IMG/VR virus record: IMGVR_UViG_3300008117_000964
Location: 1-24,622 of that record
Reading direction: 5' to 3' (one strand)
DNA: 24,622 nt
Origin: a virus
A model generated the notes under the pieces. It saw only the letters and a list, made by a program, of their open reading frames with translations. It was not told where the DNA came from and did not search any database. How positions within the stretch are numbered: the first letter of the stretch is position 1; each line of letters opens with the position of its first letter. Of the stretch, positions 1 through 6,705 are shown piece after piece. Made by a program: the position numbers and the translations under genes.

Positions 1-632
1 TTAATTATTTTCCTAGACAATTAGCCGATGGAACTGAATTCAGATCTTTTTTTGACTCCGCACTTATGAATTTGAAAAGTAGAGGAGGTGCATCGGCAAC
101 CGCATCGGCTGTGAAATTAGGACAAGTTGGGTTGCAATTTAAACAAATGTACTCAAAAGCAGGATGGGTTCAAACACACCAACCAACTAGCAATATGAGT
201 GGTTGGAAATTTCACGTATTTTCAGATAACTTAGATGATGCCGCTTATTTGTTTGAAAAATTGGATCCTGTTGTTAGAAAGTGGGGTGCTGGTATGAAAA
301 TAGGTGGTGGAGATATGTATACAAGAAGTATTGGAACCGCAGGAACAACTCAATACGGAAAAGGAACAACAATATATGTACCATCTAGTGTTTTTGCAAA
401 AAATGCACAAAAAGAATTTTTAAAAGATATTGAAAGTGCTATTAGTGGTTACAAATCGAGTGGGACTATCTCTGGTGATAAAATGATTAACAAAAATATT
501 GGTTATAGATATGAGCTATCTAAACCAATTGATACAAAAAAAGGAGTTACTGATTCCGAATATCAAGTATTATACAGTTCAAACCAAGGTGGTTCACATA
601 AACCTAATAATGTTGAGGATATGTTCAAATGA
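1..632 (+). CDS. SpvC/OspF phosphothreonine-lyase-like protein, 5'-truncated by window edge
   Basis: The frame is open from base 3 to the stop at 630-632, and the residues before the ATG at 66 look coding, so that ATG is probably internal and the true start lies outside the window. The protein matches the order of motifs in SpvC/OspF phosphothreonine lyases, the same fold as the lyase domain of class III/IV lanthipeptide synthetases. Counting from the ATG at 66: GWKFHV (K48, H50; SpvC DKFHIS), MKIG (K78), TRSIG (R87; SpvC ARVSLG), a strand GKGTTIYV (Y104), a helix before GTISG, and GYRYEL (R148; SpvC SYRNEL). Known enzymes of this family remove phosphate from phosphothreonine by beta-elimination. 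The next gene starts at an ATGA overlap, so the two are probably co-translated. Activity and substrate are inference. Confidence 0.6.
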   Translation, partial: NYFPRQLADGTEFRSFFDSALMNLKSRGGASATASAVKLGQVGLQFKQMYSKAGWVQTHQPTSNMSGWKFHVFSDNLDDAAYLFEKLDPVVRKWGAGMKIGGGDMYTRSIGTAGTTQYGKGTTIYVPSSVFAKNAQKEFLKDIESAISGYKSSGTISGDKMINKNIGYRYELSKPIDTKKGVTDSEYQVLYSSNQGGSHKPNNVEDMFK

Positions 633-1297
633 AATACATTATAACAAAAAAACAATATGGTTTATTAGTTGAACAATCGGTAATAGGATTAGGACCTGGT
701 TTGGCATATGTAGACCCTAAGTGGACCCACGAAACTGCCATTTTGTTGTCAATAGCCACCGCATTTATACCTGTTGTTGGACCTTATATGTCTGCGGGAA
801 TTCAATTATTGGATGCGGCAAAATATTTACAAGAGGGGGATAAAAAAATGGCAGGACTTATGGCGATGTTTGCTATTTTACCTGGAGTTGTTTCAATTGT
901 GGGAAAAATACCTGGTATTAAACAATTAGGGACCAATGGTATGAAATTATTAGCTCAAAAATTATCATCAGGAAATTTAAAAAATTTGAGTAAGATTGAA
1001 CAATCCGTTGTGGAAGGAATCTCAAAAAACGGAGAATTTGTCTCAAATGAATTAAGTAATAGTGTTAAATCAACAGCATCAAAGGCGTCGGTAAATGTAA
1101 CGAATACCACGGTAAAAGAACAATTAAAAAATTTGGCAAAAACAGGTTTAAAGTTTTCTGGTAATTTGGCGTTAAATATAGGCGGATATGCCGCTGCTGG
1201 ACAAGTATATAGTTCGGTTTTTGATGCGGTACAAAAAAGGGAAGAACAACAAAACATAAATGATCTTGAAACAAAACTAAAATCATTAGGATATTAG
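629..1297 (+). CDS. Hydrophobic protein with virion-type N-terminal leader (pretoxin-TM-like)
   Basis: This 222-residue protein starts inside the stop codon of the previous gene (ATGA). Residues 1-16 form a leader, MKYIITKKQYGLLVEQ, like the MKLVVTEEQL start of the protein at 20464-20976. Residues about 35-65 and 75-95 are strongly hydrophobic with a Pro/Gly-rich turn (FIPVVGPYMSAG, AILPGVVSIVG), the pattern of pretoxin transmembrane regions that help a cargo reach or cross a membrane. A Ser/Lys/Asn-rich helical middle, another Gly/Ala-rich hydrophobic stretch near residue 185, and a charged C-terminal helix follow. Pairing with the lyase-like gene suggests a virion protein involved in delivery. 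I do not recognise a named family; a tail or ejection-type structural protein is an alternative. Confidence 0.6.
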   Translation: MKYIITKKQYGLLVEQSVIGLGPGLAYVDPKWTHETAILLSIATAFIPVVGPYMSAGIQLLDAAKYLQEGDKKMAGLMAMFAILPGVVSIVGKIPGIKQLGTNGMKLLAQKLSSGNLKNLSKIEQSVVEGISKNGEFVSNELSNSVKSTASKASVNVTNTTVKEQLKNLAKTGLKFSGNLALNIGGYAAAGQVYSSVFDAVQKREEQQNINDLETKLKSLGY

Positions 1298-1304
1298 TAA
1301 AAAC

Positions 1305-1376
1305 TTACGTCTTAGGACCGTAAAAGTTGCACGGCAACTTAAATCCGAATATCGTGTCGCTACCTTATTCGGATTT
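1305..1376 (+). other. Three directly abutting RNA hairpins
   Basis: Three stems follow one another with no unpaired linker. Hairpin 1 is 1305-1323 (TTACGTC against GACCGTAA, one bulged C, TTAG loop). Hairpin 2 is 1324-1340 (7 perfect pairs, AAGTTGC/GCAACTT, loop ACG). Hairpin 3 is 1341-1376 (11 pairs, loop 1352-1365). The last can act as a terminator. The first two are not needed for termination, so the element may be a stable 3' end or a small RNA. Confidence 0.5.
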
Positions 1377-1378
1377 TT
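1341..1378 (+). terminator. Rho-independent-type terminator after the lyase/hydrophobic gene pair
   Basis: The stem pairs AAATCCGAATA (1341-1351) with TATTCGGATTT (1366-1376) and runs into TTTTTAT. It lies 44 bases after the stop at 1297 and before the fibre gene at 1415, so it separates the two transcription units. Confidence 0.6.
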
Positions 1379-1414
1379 ATTTATAAAAACCATAATTAGA
1401 TTATTTATATACAA

Positions 1415-2545
1415 ATGGGATTTACAGGTAGAAAAAGATCAGGAAAGTTAATCAATGGAACAACAATGATTGTTCCTGGATCGGACATTGGTGGTATGGG
1501 TGGTATAAGGGAAACAAATGCGAATATAAACAAATTTAAATTTGGTAAATCGCCCAATGAACCAACCGTTTCTAATCAACCACAAATTCCTTTTATTCCT
1601 GAACCTTCCCCAACTCCAACTATTCCATCCATAACACCAACTCCAACACCAACTGTTACTCAAACTCCAACACCAACTGTTACAGTGACACCATCTGTAA
1701 CTGAGACAAACACACCAACACCATCAGTTACCACAACAGTTACTCCATCGGTAACACCTCCTAATATTTTATTGTTAGACACATATAGTGGTGCAACAGT
1801 TGCATATTCTGTGAGAAAACTTAGAAGTTCTTATTCAGGATCAGCATTAAGAGTTAGAAGATCGTCCGATAATACAGAACAAGATATTGGATTTACAGGA
1901 AATGACCTAGACACAACTTCATTATCATCTTTTGTTGGTGTTAGTGATGGATTTATAACCAAATGGTATGACCAAAGTGGAAGTGTAAATGATTTGGTTC
2001 AAACAACAGCATCTTTACAGCCTCAAATTGTATCGGGTGGAACAATATTAACTGAAAACGGAAAACCAATTTTAAAGTATTCTTCGGTCAACCAATCATC
2101 ATTATTATTAACAAATATAATTGCTCACACATCAACTTGGGGATGTTATGCAACTATGGGAAGATACTCAACAGGAGATATTATGGCATCTATAACCAAT
2201 ACCAATACGGTATTCCCTTATGCAGCATGGAAGTATAATGATGGTAAAATTTATATGGCATCGACAACATTCTATGCTACTTTCAATTACAATGCAACTG
2301 GATTGAAATTAGTCACAACATATTGGGTTACAACTCCAAGTTCAAATTTCTTGGCGTATTTAAATAATGTGAGTCAAACAATAACATTATCAGGAGCAAT
2401 AGCCTTTGGATCATTCCAAGGAGTTGGAAGAAGGGGAGGTCAAAATTCAAATGGGTATATTAGTGAATGTATTTTCTACACAACAGACCAAACATCAAAT
2501 AATTCTGCAATAAACACAAATATTATCACATATTTTTCATTATAA
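1415..2545 (+). CDS. Tail-fibre-like protein with Pro/Thr linker and AbfB-type lectin-fold domain
   Basis: This is a 376-residue protein. Residues 1-55 are Gly-rich with no signal peptide. Residues about 60-116 are a low-complexity Pro/Thr/Val linker (repeated TPTPTVT, TVTPSVT). From about 118 onward the text matches the catalytic-domain family of alpha-L-arabinofuranosidase B, a concanavalin-A-like fold often reused in phage structural proteins: AYSVRKLRSSYSGSALRVRR, DIGFTGNDLDT and ITKWYDQSG. The lack of a signal peptide, the linker and the small co-translated gene behind it fit a phage appendage that binds host surface glycans. Whether it keeps hydrolase activity cannot be told from sequence; binding is the more cautious reading. 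Confidence 0.7.
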   Translation: MGFTGRKRSGKLINGTTMIVPGSDIGGMGGIRETNANINKFKFGKSPNEPTVSNQPQIPFIPEPSPTPTIPSITPTPTPTVTQTPTPTVTVTPSVTETNTPTPSVTTTVTPSVTPPNILLLDTYSGATVAYSVRKLRSSYSGSALRVRRSSDNTEQDIGFTGNDLDTTSLSSFVGVSDGFITKWYDQSGSVNDLVQTTASLQPQIVSGGTILTENGKPILKYSSVNQSSLLLTNIIAHTSTWGCYATMGRYSTGDIMASITNTNTVFPYAAWKYNDGKIYMASTTFYATFNYNATGLKLVTTYWVTTPSSNFLAYLNNVSQTITLSGAIAFGSFQGVGRRGGQNSNGYISECIFYTTDQTSNNSAINTNIITYFSL

Positions 2546-2805
2546 TGAAATATCTAATTTACGCTAACGAACAAGACGCTCAAGATCGGAGTGAAGAAAT
2601 TGCAATAAATCAAGGTTGTAATAGCGATATAACAAAATATTGGTTTGGATGGATTACATCATATACAAATCCACCAGCAACTGCTTTAATGGTTCCTGAT
2701 GATCAAACAGATTTGTTAGATCCTTCGGAACAATCTCTACTCCAAACAGAGGCCCAACTTGAGGCTATGGGTTGGTTTCCACCACAATCTTCACCGATTC
2801 CGTAA
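2545..2805 (+). CDS. Small protein co-translated with the fibre-like protein
   Basis: The ATG at 2545 overlaps the fibre gene's stop (TAATG), which implies translational coupling. The 86-residue product begins MKYLIYANEQDAQDRSEEIA, has an aromatic middle (KYWFGWITSY) and ends in an acidic then Pro-rich tail. It has no signal peptide or membrane segment. Similar short proteins commonly sit behind appendage genes in Bacteroidota phages, so a structural or chaperone role is a guess from position. Its last 41 bases are overlapped on the other strand by a gene remnant. Confidence 0.6.
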   Translation: MKYLIYANEQDAQDRSEEIAINQGCNSDITKYWFGWITSYTNPPATALMVPDDQTDLLDPSEQSLLQTEAQLEAMGWFPPQSSPIP

Positions 2806-3088
2806 CCCACTCAGGAACAGGTCTATTTTTCCACTTACAAAATTCCATCTTGGCTCCTTTGTAGTAATTCCTATAAGATTCTACAGCATCTTTAACTTTA
2901 TATTCATCAGGCATCGCCTTTGGTGGGTCTGAAAAACCTTTATCTGAAATTTTTACTTTGTTGGTTAAACACCATTCTATTACCTCTTGTGATTTATGTC
3001 GTTTTCCGTATCTATAGGAGTATTCTTTACAAAGTTCGAGTCCAAGTTCACAAAGATATAAATAATGTGACAGAGAAATATCCCCCCA
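2765..3088 (-). pseudogene. Decayed C-terminal remnant of a common phage protein family
   Basis: The minus strand carries a 107-codon open frame that reads as clear protein: CELGLELCKEYSYRYGKRHK, then QAM-like AMPDEYKVKDAVESYRNYYK, then KWKNRPVPEW. These are the conserved C-terminal motifs of a widespread phage family of about 150-200 residues that I remember but cannot name securely. An in-frame TAA at 3089-3091 cuts it off, there is no ATG before the MPDEYK motif, and the N-terminal half is not found in any upstream frame. I therefore call it a broken gene. Non-ATG initiation or a sequencing error are alternatives. Confidence 0.5.
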
Positions 3089-3261
3089 TTATCCAAGATG
3101 TTGATGGTATTGGAAAAAAAGATGCCTACATTGTGCCGGGAGAACCAATTGGGTTAAGAAATGTTTGTAGTCTTATTTTGAGGGTTGTTGAAATTAATGA
3201 AGATCTCCCAAGACTTGAAACAAGAAAAGTAAATCTTTTTGGAAATTTGATTAATTAAATA

Positions 3262-3292
3262 TTTACTATAACTTTTCTTATATTTATATTTG
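3262..3292 (+). promoter_or_regulatory. Bacteroidota-type promoter for the small lipoprotein
   Basis: TATATTTG at 3285-3292 fits the TAnnTTTG -7 box. TTTA at 3262-3265, 19 bases upstream, is one mismatch from the -33 TTTG. The lipoprotein ATG is 31 bases downstream. Confidence 0.5.
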
Positions 3293-3322
3293 AAACCTAA
3301 ATAAACCAAATTAAAAAACATT

Positions 3323-3526
3323 ATGAAAAAGAACGTTCTATTTGTAAGTTTGCTCGCGGCCTCTTTGATGTTGGCTTCTTGTGGTTCTACTGAAGAAGTA
3401 AAAACTGAAGAAGTTGCAACTGAAGCTCCTGCAGCTGAAGTAACAACTGTAACTGAAGCTCCCGCAGCTGAAGCCACTGTTGTTGATTCTACCGCAGCCG
3501 CTCCTGTAGCAGAACCCGCTAAGTAA
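3323..3526 (+). CDS. Small Ala/Glu/Thr-rich lipoprotein
   Basis: This 67-residue protein starts with a lipoprotein signal peptide, MKKNVLFVSLLAASLMLASC, with the lipobox LASC and lipidated Cys at residue 20. The mature part is a 47-residue low-complexity acidic tail with a repeated TEAPAAE unit, so it is probably an unstructured chain anchored to a membrane. It sits between its own promoter and a strong terminator, the layout of a phage moron gene. Its codons are noticeably more GC-rich than the flanks, which hints at separate acquisition. The function is unknown; superinfection exclusion or surface masking would be speculation. Confidence 0.7.
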   Translation: MKKNVLFVSLLAASLMLASCGSTEEVKTEEVATEAPAAEVTTVTEAPAAEATVVDSTAAAPVAEPAK

Positions 3527-3550
3527 TCATATTTAGTTAGAGGAAAAATT

Positions 3551-3577
3551 AAGGTGAGGTTATCCTCACCTTTTTTT
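3551..3577 (+). terminator. Strong rho-independent terminator
   Basis: AAGGTGAGG (3551-3559) pairs with CCTCACCTT (3564-3572) around a TTAT loop, followed by a run of T. It closes the small lipoprotein unit 24 bases after its stop. Confidence 0.85.
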
Positions 3578-3657
3578 ATTGATTTCACTGAAAAACTAGG
3601 TATTTCCACCCAAATCATACTATTTATGGTAAAATAAACCAATTAATATTTAAAAAA

Positions 3658-4242
3658 ATGTTAAAAAATAAAAGAAATATCATAATTGCCACAATATTGG
3701 CATTTGTGTTAAGTGCAACGATTTTTGTTGCTTGCGAAGAATCCGATGTAACACCAATGAGTCAAACATCAGGAGTTACTGATAAAAAAGGTGGAGGTGG
3801 TGGAGGAAATCCAAACAATCCAAATACACCAGGATATAACCCATGCGGAAATTATCCAGTATACCCAATTGTAAACCTTCCAACTTATGATTTTAATATT
3901 ACAATGGACACTTCAGCTTGTGGAACAATTGTATTTAATTGGAATCCTCAACCTGGATTTAATCCCGTAATTGATTCTTGTTATACTATAGCAAGATATT
4001 ATTACATTTCATTCGCACCTGTAGGACATACCAATGGATGTACTGGTGGTGGATCACTCAGTAACACCAATCGTTATTATTATACTTTAGGTTCAGGATG
4101 TTCAGTATGGCCAGGATATGATTATGTAATGGGTATTACTTATTATGAGCGTAATTCTGTTGATCAGAAAGTATATGTTAGAGCATCTCTACCATTTTAT
4201 TTTACCGCACCAAAAAGAGCAATATTCTTAAATAATTGTTAA
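3658..4242 (+). CDS. Secreted lipoprotein of unknown function
   Basis: This 194-residue protein has a charged N-terminus, a hydrophobic core (IIIATILAFVLSATIF) and a lipobox-like VAC with Cys at residue 26, so it is probably a lipoprotein. A Gly-rich linker (KKGGGGGGNPNNPN) at about 43-60 leads to a domain rich in Tyr, Asn and Cys (residues about 62, 88, 108, 129, 149 and 194), consistent with a small disulphide-bonded beta-fold outside the cytoplasm. It stands alone between two terminators. No family was recognised. A surface protein expressed during infection or carried as a moron fits the context. Confidence 0.65.
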   Translation: MLKNKRNIIIATILAFVLSATIFVACEESDVTPMSQTSGVTDKKGGGGGGNPNNPNTPGYNPCGNYPVYPIVNLPTYDFNITMDTSACGTIVFNWNPQPGFNPVIDSCYTIARYYYISFAPVGHTNGCTGGGSLSNTNRYYYTLGSGCSVWPGYDYVMGITYYERNSVDQKVYVRASLPFYFTAPKRAIFLNNC

Positions 4243-4261
4243 TCAAAAAAATAAAGGAAAT

Positions 4262-4290
4262 AAAAAGCCCATCTTCGGATGGGTTTTTTA
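4262..4290 (+). terminator. Rho-independent terminator with UUCG tetraloop
   Basis: CCCATC (4268-4273) and GATGGG (4278-4283) enclose a TTCG loop closed by C-G. The flanking A run can pair with the following T run, extending the stem. It ends the lipoprotein transcript. Confidence 0.85.
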
Positions 4291-4312
4291 TTTATTATAG
4301 TATGTTATATTT

Positions 4313-5497
4313 ATGTATATGAACAAATCTATTATATCAGAAGCTTTAGGTGTTCCCGAAGGTATTGTAAAAGCCGCAATGTTGGTTTATGACAAAATTA
4401 TTGAAGAACTACAAACAACAAGAAAAAATGTGAAAGGTATGAGTGTTGAGGTAGATCTACCAAAAAAGGAACAACTCATAGTTGGAGATCACAAGTTTAA
4501 TAAAATTGAACTTGAGGTTAATTTTCATCCTATGGAAAATGAAAAAATTGCTTTGGCTAGTATGGCGGTTAGAGGAGGACTTAGTTTTTCAAAATTAAAT
4601 CTTTTGAAATTTGATAGAAGTGAACCCAAAACAATTAGAATGGGTATGGACTTGGTGACAAGTCCAAAATTTAAGAAAAGTGAAATTTTGGATTATTTGA
4701 TTCAAAATAAAAAGATGTTTATACCAATTTTAAGTCACGAACTTAAACACGGATATGATATGTTGAAAAGGAAATTTTATACAACTAAGGAACACTCTTT
4801 ATATCTGTCAAAAACAGGAACCTTTTTTGGTATACCACCAATTGATGACTTTATAATGGATCTTTATTATACCTCAAACATTGAAAACTTGGTCAGACCA
4901 TCTGAGGTTGCAGCATCTTTGGATCTTGAGGGAATACCCAAAAAAGACTTTGTGGAATTTTTATTAAGTAATGAAGTTTATTCAAGACTAAAAAGAATTA
5001 ATTCATTTGATTTTGACAAAATGAAAAAAGAAGTATATAATTATTTACCAAGAGTGTATGAAATTTTAGGAAACGAAGGTGTAGAAGTAGAAAACGACGA
5101 TCAAGCTGTTGAAGTTATATTAAAAGCTGTAATGATAACTCTTGGCACAAAGTCTCTAAGCATATTTGCAGATATTATGGCACAAGAACCACTTGAAAAA
5201 ATGTTAGGAGTATTTAAACCTGAAAAACAAAAAATAGTAGATAAGTTTTATAATGAAATTACAAGATTTGGTGAAGATTACGAAGCGTTTTTTAAATACG
5301 AACAAAACAAAATGAAACAAGTATCAAGTAAGATGATGAAAAAGATTTCGAAACTTTATGACTACATCAAAGACGAAAAACCAACTGAGGAGAAATCAAT
5401 CAAGGATTGGGAACTTCATCACAAGATCAACAAGCCAAAAAATGAACAGTATTACTTTAATATGAAAACACTTAAAGAATACTTGAAGACTATTTAA
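4313..5497 (+). CDS. HExxH zinc-metallopeptidase-like phage protein with virion-type leader
   Basis: This 394-residue protein may start at 4313 or at the second ATG at 4319. The start reads MNKSIISEALG after the second Met, with ISE matching an (I/L)xE processing motif. The zinc motif SHELKHGYD gives H142, E143 and H146 (numbering from 4313). A later conserved stretch, ENLVRPSEVAAS, contains a Glu that could be the third ligand. The region between is mixed alpha/beta and the C-terminal third is Lys/Glu-rich helix. No signal peptide is present, so it acts in the cytoplasm or the virion. It overlaps the convergent gene on the other strand by 8 bases. Proteolytic activity is inferred from the motif only. 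Confidence 0.6.
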   Translation: MYMNKSIISEALGVPEGIVKAAMLVYDKIIEELQTTRKNVKGMSVEVDLPKKEQLIVGDHKFNKIELEVNFHPMENEKIALASMAVRGGLSFSKLNLLKFDRSEPKTIRMGMDLVTSPKFKKSEILDYLIQNKKMFIPILSHELKHGYDMLKRKFYTTKEHSLYLSKTGTFFGIPPIDDFIMDLYYTSNIENLVRPSEVAASLDLEGIPKKDFVEFLLSNEVYSRLKRINSFDFDKMKKEVYNYLPRVYEILGNEGVEVENDDQAVEVILKAVMITLGTKSLSIFADIMAQEPLEKMLGVFKPEKQKIVDKFYNEITRFGEDYEAFFKYEQNKMKQVSSKMMKKISKLYDYIKDEKPTEEKSIKDWELHHKINKPKNEQYYFNMKTLKEYLKTI

Positions 5498-6536
5498 TTT
5501 GTCTTCCTAATAAATCCCATTTTTTCCACCACTCTTCCTCAACAATTATCGTTGGGGTTCTAACAGGTATTGGGTTAAAAATTTCATATTGACCATCGTA
5601 GTCATATTGAACAAGTCTATAATAGTAAACTTGGTTATATTCTACACTTGGATCTGAAAAACTACATTCTTGTTGAACTATTGTTGATCCCAAACCCTCA
5701 ACAAAACCAATATTCTGAAAAGAATTATTAATTAATTTCTGAACATAATAACCAACATTATTAATCTGAGAATCTACAAGCCAATATAAATCTATATTAC
5801 CCGTATTTTTGTTATAATCTCCCCTAAAAAGAGATAATGTTATTGGTAGGGGTTCGACATTGAATGTAACCGAAAGATCGTCTATAAGTAACGGATTGTT
5901 GTTACAGGGGGTGTCTAAGTAAGTCCATCTGAGTAATATTTCATCTCCTGGTTGGAGATTCACATTTAAAACACCTGAAAATGGTTTGGATAACCCACCA
6001 GGTATTGCCGTCATTGTTGTTGGACATAATCCAAATGGGGTTAACGATCTTAAAGTCAAAGATGAATTGTTTCCTGTTGTAACGGCACCAATAGTTGTTA
6101 CTGTTGGAGAAATTACATAATCAAAATTGGCAACACTCGCAATGATGTTGAGAGAGTCTGTATTAGCGTTTCCCCACTGTTCTTGATTAAAGTTAATATC
6201 AATTTTGGTTATGGTTATTCCCGTGTTATTTTTAAACCTAACCCCAAATTTAACATTTGTATTAGATCCTGATGATCTAGCCCCAAAAGCAACATCACCA
6301 TTAACACCCGACAAATGAATTCCACCATTGTTACTACATCCGTTAGAATAATTGTAAACTAATTTATTTGTGTAACAACCAAGAATTGTAGTATTGTCCG
6401 CCCAAGTTATGGTTGCGGTGCAGTTTGAAGTTCCATTCAGATCAAAATTTGTTAGAACAGGAGTCCCAACTGAATTTACAAGAATCTGAGAAAAAACATT
6501 AAGTGGTAATAAAATTAGAAAAACCAATAATCTCAT
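5490..6536 (-). CDS. Secreted beta-rich protein with a shortened T9SS-like tail
   Basis: This 348-residue protein has a signal peptide, MRLLVFLILLPLNVFSQ. Residues about 20-230 form a beta-rich, Asn/Thr-rich domain with a few Cys (NCTA, LGCY, CSNNGG), like the LamG/jelly-roll domains of Bacteroidota surface proteins. Residues about 233-325 match the fibronectin-like segment that usually precedes type IX sorting domains (PLPITLSLFRGDYNKN, YYRLVQYDYDGQYE). The protein then stops at WWKKWDLLGRQIK: the LLGR element occurs in the middle of normal sorting domains, so the usual last 40-60 residues are missing. It could be exported to the periplasm but retained there, or be a degraded cargo. A similar fibronectin-like segment is found in the protein at 14538-15590. 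Confidence 0.6.
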   Translation of the reverse strand: MRLLVFLILLPLNVFSQILVNSVGTPVLTNFDLNGTSNCTATITWADNTTILGCYTNKLVYNYSNGCSNNGGIHLSGVNGDVAFGARSSGSNTNVKFGVRFKNNTGITITKIDINFNQEQWGNANTDSLNIIASVANFDYVISPTVTTIGAVTTGNNSSLTLRSLTPFGLCPTTMTAIPGGLSKPFSGVLNVNLQPGDEILLRWTYLDTPCNNNPLLIDDLSVTFNVEPLPITLSLFRGDYNKNTGNIDLYWLVDSQINNVGYYVQKLINNSFQNIGFVEGLGSTIVQQECSFSDPSVEYNQVYYYRLVQYDYDGQYEIFNPIPVRTPTIIVEEEWWKKWDLLGRQIK

Positions 6537-6705
6537 CTCTCATAAGTATAGAAAAATTTCTTCTATTTGTAAAATATGGGAAAAAATATTGTATATTAGC
6601 AAAATGGAACTGATAATAATTTTTGGATTACTATATGCCCATAGTTTTATTAATCTTCCAATATAAAATTTGGAACGGAATTGTTAGAAATTATATTCGA
6701 GAAAA

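Noticed and set aside
1591-1760. CRISPR-like or tandem-repeat array
   Set aside because: The repeats encode an in-frame Pro/Thr linker with imperfect short units and no spacers of constant length.
2920-3258. 112-residue plus-strand open frame with a hydrophobic start
   Set aside because: It lies antisense to the minus-strand frame that carries clear protein motifs (YRNYYK, MPDEYK) and has no recognisable content of its own.
3154-3642. 162-residue minus-strand open frame rich in Ala/Thr/Val
   Set aside because: It is the antisense shadow of the lipoprotein's repetitive tail (3323-3526) and crosses a strong terminator.
6604-6666. 20-codon hydrophobic open frame on the plus strand
   Set aside because: Too short, between two minus-strand genes, with no promoter or homologous pattern that I can support.
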